Of a stretch of 64,000 nt of DNA, positions 23,061-33,402 are shown in pieces; the first letter of the stretch is position 1; each line of letters starts with the position of its first letter. The stretch comes from Inonotus obliquus (taxonomy: Eukaryota; Basidiomycota; Agaricomycetes; Hymenochaetales; Hymenochaetaceae). The notes under the pieces were generated by a model, which was not told the origin of the DNA, ran no database searches, and worked only from the letters and a program-made list of their open reading frames with translations. Both the position numbers and the translations under genes were made by a program. The stretch spans positions 1,984,001 to 2,048,000 of the forward strand of contig JAJHTX010000002.1 in assembly GCA_032164295.1 (NCBI GenBank), written 5' to 3'.

Positions 23061-24581
23061 AAGCAGCTATTAAAGAGGAAGAGTGGATGCACGTGTAGAT
23101 CGAGTAGGGACAGGCGATGGTAATTCAACGTCGACCAGGGCGTATCGGTGCCGAATTGACGTTATGATTAAAAGACTAGCGGGCCTTGTCCAGCACAGGC
23201 GAGGGTGTAATGACCGTGACGGGTGAGCTGTGCAAGTAGGGGAAGGGAGGAGAGGAGCAGCGAGCGGGTTGTGAGGGCGCTGGTGGTTGAGCACGAGATG
23301 TGGCTGCATGTAGAGAAAAACGGAAACAAAGCCGCAGTCTCCCTCGAAAAGAGAGTGACAGCGCTAAACCGAACAGTGGAGTGTTCTAGTACAAGATCGG
23401 CAACACGGACGCTTGTATTCTTTTATTCGCTGTCTTCCCTGACGACGAGCGGGGGGGAGGGTCAGAGGTACGTCGCGTCGGGGGGGATGCCACAACGTCG
23501 ACAGCGACATGAATGCAAAGTGGCATATAGAGTCCGGCAGACATACCATCAGAAATACCATATAAAGTAAGTCGATCATACGATTTACGCTGATCTGTCA
23601 TTCGTCATTCCGCTTGTCGTCAATTTACACGATACACGTCCAGCATATGCTCATCTCCATGTTTTCGTGTCTTTGAGTACATGTAACGAATCTGAAGCAA
23701 GGCACCGTTCCGCTGGCAACCAACAAACCTTTTCTTTGGAGCATCACTCAAACATAACGTCACGCGCAAGACTTGTTCCTACTCAGTGGACCCGGCCTTA
23801 CTCCATCGAGTTTTGCGTGATTGCAGAAGGGGTCCTCTGCAGAAGTCGTCATGAGATAACCATCCTGATGTCATGCCGAACACCGATAAATCATATTAAT
23901 ATTGCCCCCGTTTGTACACGAGCCTTCTCGTCCTTAGCAAAACTATTCTATAGCCAGATTCATTCCCTAGATTAATTGATAATTTTCAGCGTTACATACT
24001 CTCAGTAAACGACAAGTCATATTTTCAAGCCAACTCTCTTCGGGTAAGAAACCTCGAATCGAGTACGAAAACCTCAGCATGTCCTTATATGGTGTTGGCG
24101 GTATTTCAATTTCGATCGGCGCGTCATTACGACGCGTCTGGATCACGTGTGACCTCTATATGCAGCGAAGGAACCTCATTAATGGTACGTCCAATGTAGT
24201 AAATGGGCGCATGATTCATATATCATAGCCACTATTCAGCCAATGAGTAGACGAGAACAACGATGCGGTGCTCAACAAAATAAAAACCTCCCGTACGCAC
24301 AAAAGAAACTGAATGCGAAGTATGTACATGTTGTATATGCCGAGCGCGTAGAACTCCTGAAATAGTAGGATCGGAATGAGAATGAGATATCGTCGTGTAT
24401 CCAGTATTAAGCGTGTCCTATACTATAGTACATGTGAAGCTATTCTTCCAGGAATAAGCAAAACTCTCATAACATCAAAGAATGCCACTCACCGGAAACG
24501 ATGCAATGCCGAAAACCCATAAGTACATGTGGAAAGCTATGGAAAGAATGAGAGGGATAGACTCCAATCGACCAGCTCACA
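23061..24581. other. Intergenic region, no gene seen
   Basis: About 1.5 kb lies upstream of the mucin-like gene and downstream of the UBL3-like gene. Short frames on both strands lack protein-like composition, and no repeat or RNA gene was recognised. The part next to 23060 presumably holds the promoter of the membrane protein gene. Confidence 0.45.
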
Positions 24582-25678
24582 TCAGCAAATGATGCATCCG
24601 CAACATGCGCTGGGATGAGATCCATCGTTCGCCGAACCGGGTGCAGCTGGCTGGGCCGTGCTTGCCGATCGTGAAAGAGCACGTCGTGCGGCGCGCAAGT
24701 TCTTCTTAATCAGTGCTTCATCATCTGCCGGAGGTGCATAAGGCCGGATTGAAAGATGTACGATTGTTGCTCGTGAAGTTTGGGCTCGAGGTACAGTAGG
24801 AGTGGCAGGAGATGAGCTGGAGGGAGGTAGGGTTGGCAACGACAAACCTGTATGAAACAAGAGTAAATTGATGAATCCAGATAGGAAAGATGATGCTGAT
24901 TGGCAAGGAGGCGGGGGAATGCATTGATAGTACGTTATCCATGCGTGCATCGATGACCAATGCGGAATTGGTCATTTTGCGTTTTTGCATAACAGGACCG
25001 CAGTATACGTGAGTGCTCTAAGCTTCCCCACATCTGCACAGCATCAACCATCGTCGATCAATCCGCGAAGAAATATATCGCCGTCATCGAAACATATGAA
25101 TTTTTCCATCCCAAGAAAAAGTGATGCACGCGACATGTGATAAGAAAGTGCCCAGAGGAAAACTCCACTCACTGGTTAACGTGTTCTCGTCTTGAAGAAT
25201 CTTTCCTAGGTATAAGATCCGTAGGAAACTCGGCGCAGATGGTTTCTCCTCCTGCCAATCTATATAGACCACCATTCAGAATGTTTTCTTTGGCGTGTTG
25301 CAGACTATCAGAAAATTACGCACCACTCGGCCAAGCATTCCAGACCAACTCCTTCACTCGTCCTATGGTGGCCTCGGCATCAAAGGTCATTGTACGCCTG
25401 TTGCCCGTAACTAGGAGGAACGTGAGGGCAACTTGAGGAACTGTGGGAGGCTCCATCGTTTCTTGCGCGTCGTTCGCCTGCTCCCTCTCCCTTGAGGGCC
25501 CCGGCGGACGATCGTTATCCTTCTCATCTTCAGCAGGACATACGGTAAGCATGGAGGTCGCTGCTGTCTGCGGTACGCTGTTGTGGTGTGGGATCCGCAG
25601 AGACGCGATGGACGGCGCCTGAGAAGAGGTCTGTTGATTTTGAAGGTCGAAGCTGGTCATTTCCGGCTGGGAGCTCAT
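24582..25678 (-). CDS. UBL3-like membrane-anchored ubiquitin-fold protein with CAAX end
   Basis: Three exons (25678-25324, 25259-25173, 24847-24582) give 235 residues; the second intron is long (325 nt). After a disordered N-terminus of about 90 residues, the ubiquitin-like fold matches UBL3/MUB proteins: ALTFLLVTGNRRTMTFDAEA, TIGRVKELVWNAWPS, EEKPSAPSFLRILYLGKIL, and TIVHLSIRP in the last strand. The C-terminus SACCGCIIC combines a CAAX box (CIIC) for prenylation with neighbouring cysteines that could be palmitoylated. The expected location is therefore the plasma membrane. Relatives recruit ubiquitin-conjugating enzymes or sort proteins to membranes. The Ser/Pro-rich linker inside the fold is an insertion compared with the short animal and plant proteins. 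Confidence 0.83.
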
Positions 25679-26727
25679 CTCGTGTGCCGCGTGACTCTCG
25701 GCGTGCTAAAGTTACACCTGTATGACGTTCACGTCAGAACCGAATCTTCAGGATGCCTGGTCTTGATGAGAAGGAGGTGAAAAGATTTTACTGACCGTTG
25801 GATGTATTAAGGAGCTTTTGTCTGTTCCGACCAAGTAAATATGAGACTGTACTTAGGAGGTTGGAAAGGAAGCTCGAGTTACAGTTACAGGAACTAACCG
25901 GTCTAGTCCGATCCAGGAAGGTGCCAGTCTCTTGTCGTCCCGTGCCCCCTTCCTCTCTTCGGCAACAGTACACCCAAAAGCTCGTCTCTCCACACCGTGA
26001 AAGCGCCGTTGTGATCCTTACCACTTGCCGAGTAAATCCGTTTCGTCTCCTCGTCGTTAGAGCTCGCTGTTAGGATGGCGTCTGTCTGAGACCTTTACCT
26101 GTCTCGGCTTTACAAGACGTTGGAAGACAAGACGAATGATGAGGGGTTGGCGTTGATGAGAAACAGCAATACGGTGCCGTGCCGCGTTGAAGGCGCAGTG
26201 TTATATTAGGATTTATGGTACGGGAAAGAGCGGGTGACGTAAGAGACGAATGAGCAGCCTCGGCGTGCGGCCGCCCCGCCCGTCAGACCTTCAAATAGAC
26301 GCGGGGCAACAAAGTTCGCTTGTACCAATTTGAACAATGATATTACAATATTGCTAGCATTGCGAAACTTTCACAGAAACCAATTCTAGTCATTCGGGTA
26401 TCTATAATTGATGAAAGCAAGCGTAAGCCGGAACAGTCAAGGTGGAGGAGAGAAAGCGAAGAAACGAAATATTTAATCCGAAGATAAAAATCAGATACCA
26501 AGGAGGGTAAATCGAAAAATGCGAGGTATATGTGAGACTATGATATATCCGAGAGCGGCATGAATAATAAACATAAGTCATGGAATGGCGTCTATCGATC
26601 GAGCGAAATGTGCGCGAGTCGCCACGAGGGCAGCTTTTGACTGCGACGATGTGGCTTGCCTTGAAAAAAACACAAGAAATCAGAAACAGGTAAAGTAGGA
26701 CATGAGTTGCACCCACAAATGAGATGT

Positions 26728-26853
26728 TCATGCAATAATACAATATGTCCCTGTATTGGATGATGTCTCTTCATCCACTGGTGGACTTGATGGCGTTGAC
26801 GAACTGGAGTTCGAGCTGAGATCGCTGGTGATGATACTGATGAAGGAGTCCAT
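26728..26853 (-). CDS. Lipopeptide mating-pheromone precursor (CAAX)
   Basis: This 41-codon intronless ORF has the hallmarks of basidiomycete mating pheromone precursors: it starts with MDSF, is Ser-rich, has an acidic pair before the mature part (PPVDEETSSN), and ends with the CAAX box CIIA followed immediately by a stop. In known precursors the Cys is farnesylated, the last three residues are removed, the Cys is carboxymethylated, and the N-terminal part is cut near the charged pair to release a peptide of about 10-14 residues. Such peptides bind STE3-type receptors of the B (P/R) mating locus. No receptor gene is visible in this window. The neighbour on the same strand is the UBL3-like gene. 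Alternative: a chance small ORF, but the combined features make that unlikely. Confidence 0.8.
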   Translation of the reverse strand: MDSFISIITSDLSSNSSSSTPSSPPVDEETSSNTGTYCIIA

Positions 26854-29079
26854 TTGCTCAATCGAAGAATATGTAATTGAAGTCAAAGATGACTCAGTTG
26901 ATGGATGGTAGGGGGATTGCGTTTGCGAAGTGTGAGGTACGTTTCTGTGAAGAAACGAGCGCCATGGACGTCCTCTTTATAATTTGTACGAGAATAACGA
27001 GACAATAGAGCTGAAGCATGTAATGGAATTGAGGCAGGGAGCTCGAGAATCGAATACAGGTAAGCATTAGGTTGACGCGGCGCACGAGGGTTTCAAAGTA
27101 GTCGTGAGACAATGCTCCGGAACACAGCCCAATGAAATTGTTCTGAGACTAGTTCATTGGCACAATTACAAGGTGGTTCGCACTGCTGCTGTAGACAACA
27201 ATTAGACTTGTTAGCGTTAATCTCACCTCATGTCAGAGATTATAATAGCAGCTCGCATGCTGTGTGCCCGCTATGCTGAAGAACCCCGCGGACGGCGCAA
27301 AGCGATGTGTGCGGAACTATGCCTGACGCCGCATCTTGATGGGCTCGATTCTTCAAAAGCAGAAACGTGTAAATAAGCTCTTCTCGATAGCAGAGCACGA
27401 GAAGAACCCGATTGATCAGATAGACTGTTTTGGTACGCCAACGGAAATTTCGCATTGTCGGCAGATTTGATTTTAACGCAAAGAAGTCCGGCACAGGCAC
27501 ATAGTAGCTCAGACGGCCGATGTGATGATAAGTTCCGCACAAAACGAAGTGCAGACAATTAAATGTTCCCGAAGGCGTGTAGGAAGATTCCCCTTGTAGG
27601 GTAGTTTGAGTGACGTCCGAGCGCATGGACAGAAAACTCACGAGAATGCTTCCTCCATTGCGATATAGCTCGAATGCACAATACGTTCTATGTGCGAGTC
27701 TATACTCCGTGCAGTGACCCAAATTAACGCTCGGCCGAGGTGGACCACTGAATACGATGAAATCGTGATTGAACAGGTCCGAATTAGAATGCGAGTTTGT
27801 CCGTTCCCGAGCTCCAGCGGATGGCCATCCGTACTTCCGACGCCTGCCTGCATTTTCCGTCTTTCGTAAAAAGACAAAACAGCAGGAGTATGGCTCTCTG
27901 GCAATGCTAGATAGCCGATGTCGTATGAGGTCATGGAAAGGATATCAAATTGCACTACAGTGATTAGTAGCGCCATGGCCGAATAACATAGTGGAGCATG
28001 AACAGCGCTATAATTTCAAAATGAAAAAATCGCTGTCCCTTTGAGTAAGAGAAGCGGATTGAGAGCCAAAAGAACAGTCTCAGTTACCTACTTACTTCGC
28101 GTCAAAAATCTAGATATCGTGAGCATTACTTGCCATATTAGGGTGTTCTGCCATCATCTTGGTTCGTCGTCGCGCTGGAACGTCTTTTCTTCACTCATTC
28201 GGACTGGCTTTATTGTCCCCTTGCGAACGACTACAATACTCTCTCGTAAGAGCCTACCGCTGGTCCGAGATGAAGAGGCTCGATAAAGCCAGTCCACTCA
28301 GCTGGAGCGCGTCCCGTTGATCGCAAGGTTTTGGGGCTGTCCTCCTTACCGGAGCTGGACACATTTCCTTTTGCCGCTGTAGGAGATTATACCGGTGTTA
28401 TATCGACGTGTCTGAAATGGAGAGGAGATGAATGGCTCTAGGACATATCGTTTTTGTAATGGGAGGTCCGTAAGAAATGTAGCTTCATATCAGCATGGTT
28501 AATGTATTTCGGGTCGGTAGTGCTTTGACCGATTTTCAGATCGAATTCCATAATTGATGGTGCTGAGTTAGACTCACTACGATGTGCCAGAACCGCGCTT
28601 TAAAAGTCTAGGAGGATGAACAGGCTTGATGTGGCACGCAAGTATTGAAATAATATCCCTGTATTGCTCTATTGCTCTGAGATGTGTCATGGTGCCAGCT
28701 CTCGTAGGTCATCCAGGCAAGGATGCGAGTACCGACCCAGGAGCAACGCGTTTCGTCCAGACACCCATCTGAAATAGACTGCCTACCTTGAACCCGACCC
28801 AGAGCCACGGTTTCGTCAACCTCTCGATTCTGCTACTGCTCTGTCCCGGCGTATCTGGTTGACTCCGCCCGCTTATACAAACCTTGACACTAAGACTATG
28901 GGCTTTTTCCCAGCAGTTATGCATTGTTAATGATTACCAAGGAACGAGATCCCCAACGGGTTTTCTATGTGGGGTTGATGATTCCGTAATTCCATCCTCA
29001 CGATGCTTCAGTCCTTTGCATCTGAACTGTCCGACGTTTACGAGTCGTGGTACTTCAGTGTATCGCGCTTGCGTCTCCA
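26854..29079. other. Intergenic region, no gene recognised
   Basis: About 2.2 kb lies between the pheromone gene and the acyltransferase gene. Two moderately long minus-strand frames (27240-27722 and 27638-27976) overlap in different phases and show no domain, splice structure or family resemblance. They do not look like a STE3 receptor. No second CAAX pheromone ORF was found by eye. Confidence 0.4.
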
Positions 29080-31656
29080 ATGCGTGCCCGTTCGTCCAGC
29101 TCTATCTATGATGCTCTGGTCCTCTTCTGGCGCCTCGTGATCAATATATTTTTCAGGGAAATACGCCCACGGGGTGCGTACAATATTCCAAAGAATGGTC
29201 CACTTATCCTCGTTGCCGCTCCGCACGCCAATCAGGTAGGTTCAATAATAGTAATCTCATTTTGCCTACTGAAAAGAACCTCATCTCGCTCAACCATAGT
29301 TCCTTGACTCCTTTATTTTGATGTCAGAGGTGCATAGAGAAACGCGTCGTAAAGTGGAGGGTCTCATCGCCGCAAAGAGCACGAAGAGAAAGCTTATTGG
29401 CACAGTTGCAAGGTGGATGTCAGCTAGTAAGTGCTCATTCATCAATTACTATGTAGAAGAATAATCCATTGACGTATCTTATTTATAGTTCCGGTCACAA
29501 GAGCGGCAGATAATGCGAAGCCAGGATCAGGTTTTATCACCATTTCGGATGATGACCCGTGTCTCATTCTTGGACACGGAACACGATTTACGATCGAGTT
29601 GGAACGGAAGTCGCAGATCATGCTTCCAAAGATTTTAGGATCACTGACGGCAGAAGTAATGGAGATTCTTTCGGATACTACTATAAGAATCAAACAAGAC
29701 TTTAGTAAAGGGAGCGAGGTTGAGGTCGACCGCCTTCGAGCAGCCATCACAGGAGCCAGAGAAACCGGAGTTCCCGGACTAGCTTACGCATGTGTGCCTC
29801 ACTTGGACCAGCAAGCGGTATACCACTATGTGCATGAAAGGCTAAAAGATGGCGGCTGTATCGCCATATTCCCGGAAGGTGAGCGCGCAAAGTTCTAAAA
29901 CGACTTACTCATACTAAGACGTTTATTTGAAGGTGGTAGTCATGATCGAACAGACCTCTTACCACTTAAAGGAGGAGTAGCTGTCATGGCTTTAGGAGCC
30001 ATGATGAAAGATGCGTCTATAGACGTGAAGATAGTTCCAGTCGGCTTGTCTTATTTTCACGCGCACAAGTTTCGTTCCAGGGCGGTAGTCGAATTCGGTT
30101 CTCCTATAGAAGTCCCTCGGGAGCTCGTAGAGCTGTTCAAGCAAGGCGGAGCGTCTAAGAGACAAGCGTGTTCAAACCTACTCGAACTTATTATGGAGGG
30201 ACTGAAGAATGTGACTCTTCGCGCTCCGGATTATGAGACGCTGATGGTACAGCAAGTTCTTCCTCGGAGTCTTTGAAGTCCTGAAAGTTTCCGTGCTAGG
30301 TGACTCAAGCGGCTCAGCGCCTCTATCGAACTCCAGGTCAAAAGTTGACTCTAGGCCAAGTCGTGGAGTTAAACAAGCGATTCCTTCAGGCGTATTTACA
30401 TTTCAAGGATGAACCGCGTGTGCAAAGCCTAAAAGAGAAGGTTTTGAGGTACAATCGTGTACTTCGCGACTTGGGTTTGAGGGACCATCAGGTGGGTGAA
30501 TCATTGATACATTGGGCTTATGATCCTAGGGTATGAATCAACTGCCGTAGGTGCCCAGAGCCACTCCGACAAGCTGGAAGACATTCGGCCTTCTTTGTTA
30601 CCGCTTGGCGCTTCTCGTATTTTGGTCTGTCCTTGCGCTACCTGGCGTCATCCTGAATGGGCCAATTTTCATTCTCGTGTCCACTATTTCTCGAAAGAAA
30701 GCCGAAGGTGTGTACCGAAAGGAATCATCTCTTGAGTCTTATTCTAAACGCATATTCCATTCGGGTTAGAGGCACTTGCTGAATCTACAGTGAAGATCGC
30801 TGGAAGAGACGTTCTTGCGTCGTGGAAGGTTATTATCTCGCTGATCGCGAGTCCGGTACTCTACTCCAATTATGCGATATTGGTTCTCGTCGTTCTTATC
30901 CAAGCGGGCGCACCTTTGCACTGGCGGGTTGGGGCGCCTATACTGACACTATTCTCACTCCCGATTATGAGCTATGCTGCATTGAAATTCGGCGAAGCCG
31001 GAAGTGACATTTTAAAGTACGTATATACAAAGCAATTTGTTTCGACAACACACTTACAAAGGAGCTCAGATCTCTGCGGCCGTTAGCCGTTGCACTATTT
31101 CCCGACCAACAAAGGCGCCTTAATCGCTTGAAACAACGAAGAGAAGAACTTTCAGATGAGCTGACAAAGTTAGTTAATGAGCTCGCTCCGACCTTGTGGA
31201 ATGATTTTAACGAGGTAAAATGATTACATAGTTGCTTGTTTCCACACTCACGCTGATGCGCTCTTAGAACCAGATCCTCATTCCCTCATCGAGTTATCCT
31301 TCATCAGGGGTTTCTACACCCTTGAAAAGAAAGTCAGGAATTCGAGCTGTCACCGCACAGGGAGTATTTCTTACTCATCCCATGGTATAGTTCTCCGCTT
31401 CTTAAATTATTCAACAAAAGTGTACTGACTCCCTATTCCCCGTTGATAGACTTGGATAGATGAGCGCTTATTTGGCTGGAGCTCTGCGGTCCGTGCGAAA
31501 GAGGGCATGGATCTCTGTCCTTTCGCTAGGAAGTCGGAAGTTCTTGATGCGGAGGACATGGGAAATTATGAAGACATCGAACACACCTTTGCCGGTTTAC
31601 AGCCACGGCGTAGTAAAGCCAACAAACGAACGCGGTGTGAAGCTCGAGATTTATAA
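29080..31656 (+). CDS. SCT1: Glycerol-3-phosphate / dihydroxyacetone-phosphate O-acyltransferase (Sct1/Gpt2 family)
   Basis: This enzyme catalyses the first step of phosphatidic acid synthesis, acylating glycerol-3-phosphate or DHAP at the ER. Ten exons (29080-29235, 29300-29426, 29489-29878, 29933-30246, 30300-30491, 30551-30707, 30770-31016, 31070-31214, 31268-31384, 31450-31656) give 683 residues with all phases closing. Acyltransferase motifs are clear: LILVAAPHANQFLDSFILM (block I), FPEGGSHDRTDLLPLKGG (block III), and VKIVPVGLSYFHAHKFRSRA (block IV). Two pairs of hydrophobic segments follow (YRLALLVFWSVLALPGVIL, and YAILVLVVLIQ with LTLFSLPIMSYAALKF), as in fungal Sct1/Gpt2. The start was chosen because RSSSSIYDALVLFWRLVINI opens the conserved region. 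The C-terminal tail is short and basic compared with yeast. Confidence 0.92.
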
Positions 31657-31923
31657 ACAGATATTTCTACCTTATATGCATATGTACTTTTACTTTTGAA
31701 GTTTTCCGTTTATATGCCATTCAAAATTTTGATGATGTTTGATCCTCACGGACGCGTTTTGATCAGGTGATCTCGCGTGACCTCTGGCTCAGAGTTGTAA
31801 ATGTAATATCCCTTTCTTTAAACTCACCATTCCACTATGCATGAACAAGGTAGACTTTAAGCGATCAGAAACGGGAATACTTCTTCTCACTTCTGTATCT
31901 AGCCCAGTACGCCCCAGCAGCAC

Positions 31924-32535
31924 ATGTTCCTTTCATCAAGTCGCCAAGTTTGCGAATACCCCGACCAGTACGCCTACATCCAACTGTTCAGAATCTCAGG
32001 ACAACTGATCATCCATATCTATCATGGACAGATTGAAGCACCCCCAGATATCCATCCTCTCCCAGACGATATCAACGCCTATGTATGAGTTCTCGACTAG
32101 TCAAGTAAGCTGCACATCATGATTGACTAACGTAAAATGCAGTTCGTCTATCCGTACACGTTAGAACCTCACATCCTCACTCTCGAGTCATCACGAGCAG
32201 CAACTATATCCGCACATTCCGCAAGGCACGAAGCATACCTGAAACAACGAGAGGAGAACAAAGAGAGGAGGAAACGTGAAGCGTTACGGCGTATAGCTCC
32301 TGGATTTGAGCCTCAAAGTGGACCTTTGGTTCCTACGAGAGTTTCTGAGCCAGGGGCGGGACTTCGAACTGATATCACTGGGTTAGTTGAAGGGAATGCT
32401 GGGACTAATGGAGACGATGAGAATGGAGGCGGCCAGACTCGTCAGAGAAGTGTGATGGATGACCTTGTAGATCATCTTGCTGCGCTTGACGCGAAAGGTG
32501 GATCTCCTGCATCTAACTTGAGGACTGATTTATGA
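31924..32535 (+). CDS. Small conserved-looking protein, function unknown
   Basis: Two exons (31924-32082 and 32143-32535) give 183 residues. The first half looks globular (QYAYIQLFRISGQLIIHIYH, then PYTLEPHILTLESSRAA). A strongly charged helix follows (KQREENKERRKREALRRIAP), then a Gly/Thr-rich tail ending with MDDLVDHLAALDAKGG. A 53-nt intron further upstream (after ATGAACAAG at about 31843) could add ten residues. The strong splice sites, conserved phase and globular core argue for a real gene. I do not recognise the family. Confidence 0.65.
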
Positions 32536-32840
32536 GCACGCGAATTCTCCCCTATACGTAGTGTTCGAATAGTATTATTCTGTGATTTGAACGATAGTGG
32601 GAGGGCAAGGAATCGACTCTTGGACAAGCGTGATGCATTGTGTTCGGATCATTGCAAATCAGTGAGTCTATTCGATTGCTACAGTCGTCCGGTACTTTCA
32701 CTCAGCGTCCTCCATTGATCCTCGAACTCATCGAGCTGTAGTGTGCTTTCGGGAAGTAGTCACACTCTATTCGTACCAGTCCAACAACTTGCAGATTTAG
32801 ACATTCCCTGCTCTGCAATAGGAGTTGGACGATCCAACTA

Positions 32841-33402
32841 TCACCCTCCTCCCTTTTCCACAACTTGACTCGCTAAATCTTTCCAGATATTGGCAACGTT
32901 CTCATCCTCTTCCCTGAACAAGACCGTTCCAAGCGCTGGCCATTCACCTTCCCGTATCATATCATAGTTGGGTTGTCCCTTCGACACTGCAAAAAAAACG
33001 AAGCAAATTCCATCACCATATCAGCACTCGGTATCGGCTCGCTAACGGGACAAAACTCGAATACTTACCAATGACTTTGGTAAATCTGCGTCCCTCACTA
33101 TGAAAATACCAAAATTTGTACTCGCCGTTCTTGAATCCGTCTTGGAAATATCGATCTACAGCTGATCCACGTGTACAACGAATTAGTATTTGGTACCCAG
33201 ATCCATCCAGAGCTTGAAAGGAGTGGAAACAAAGTCTTTATTTACCTTGTTCAACCAATTTGACACCTGTGGGATCTTTAATCTCTTCAAGCTCTTCAAG
33301 GTTACTTGGAGTTGCTGTACGCCACACGAGCTGCCACTCTTGTGCAGCTGCGCGACTTGCATTGAAAGGTATGGGATTCCTGACTCCTGGTTGACTTGTC
33401 AT
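32841..33402 (-). CDS. Small conserved-looking protein, function unknown
   Basis: Three short exons (33402-33246, 33161-33069, 32986-32841) give 131 residues with all phases closing. The sequence is well balanced and looks like a compact domain: AAAQEWQLVWRTATPS, LEELEEIKDPTGVKLVEQ, FQDGFKNGEYKFWYFHSEG, RRFTKVIVSKGQPNYDMIRE and GEWPALGTVLFREEDE. No signal peptide, transmembrane segment or known motif was recognised. It is convergent with the preceding orphan, with about 305 bases between the stop codons. Confidence 0.7.

Noticed and set aside
27240..27976. Overlapping minus-strand frames near the pheromone gene, considered as a STE3 receptor
   Set aside because: They lack the seven-helix pattern and STE3 motifs, and the two frames are out of phase without usable splice sites.
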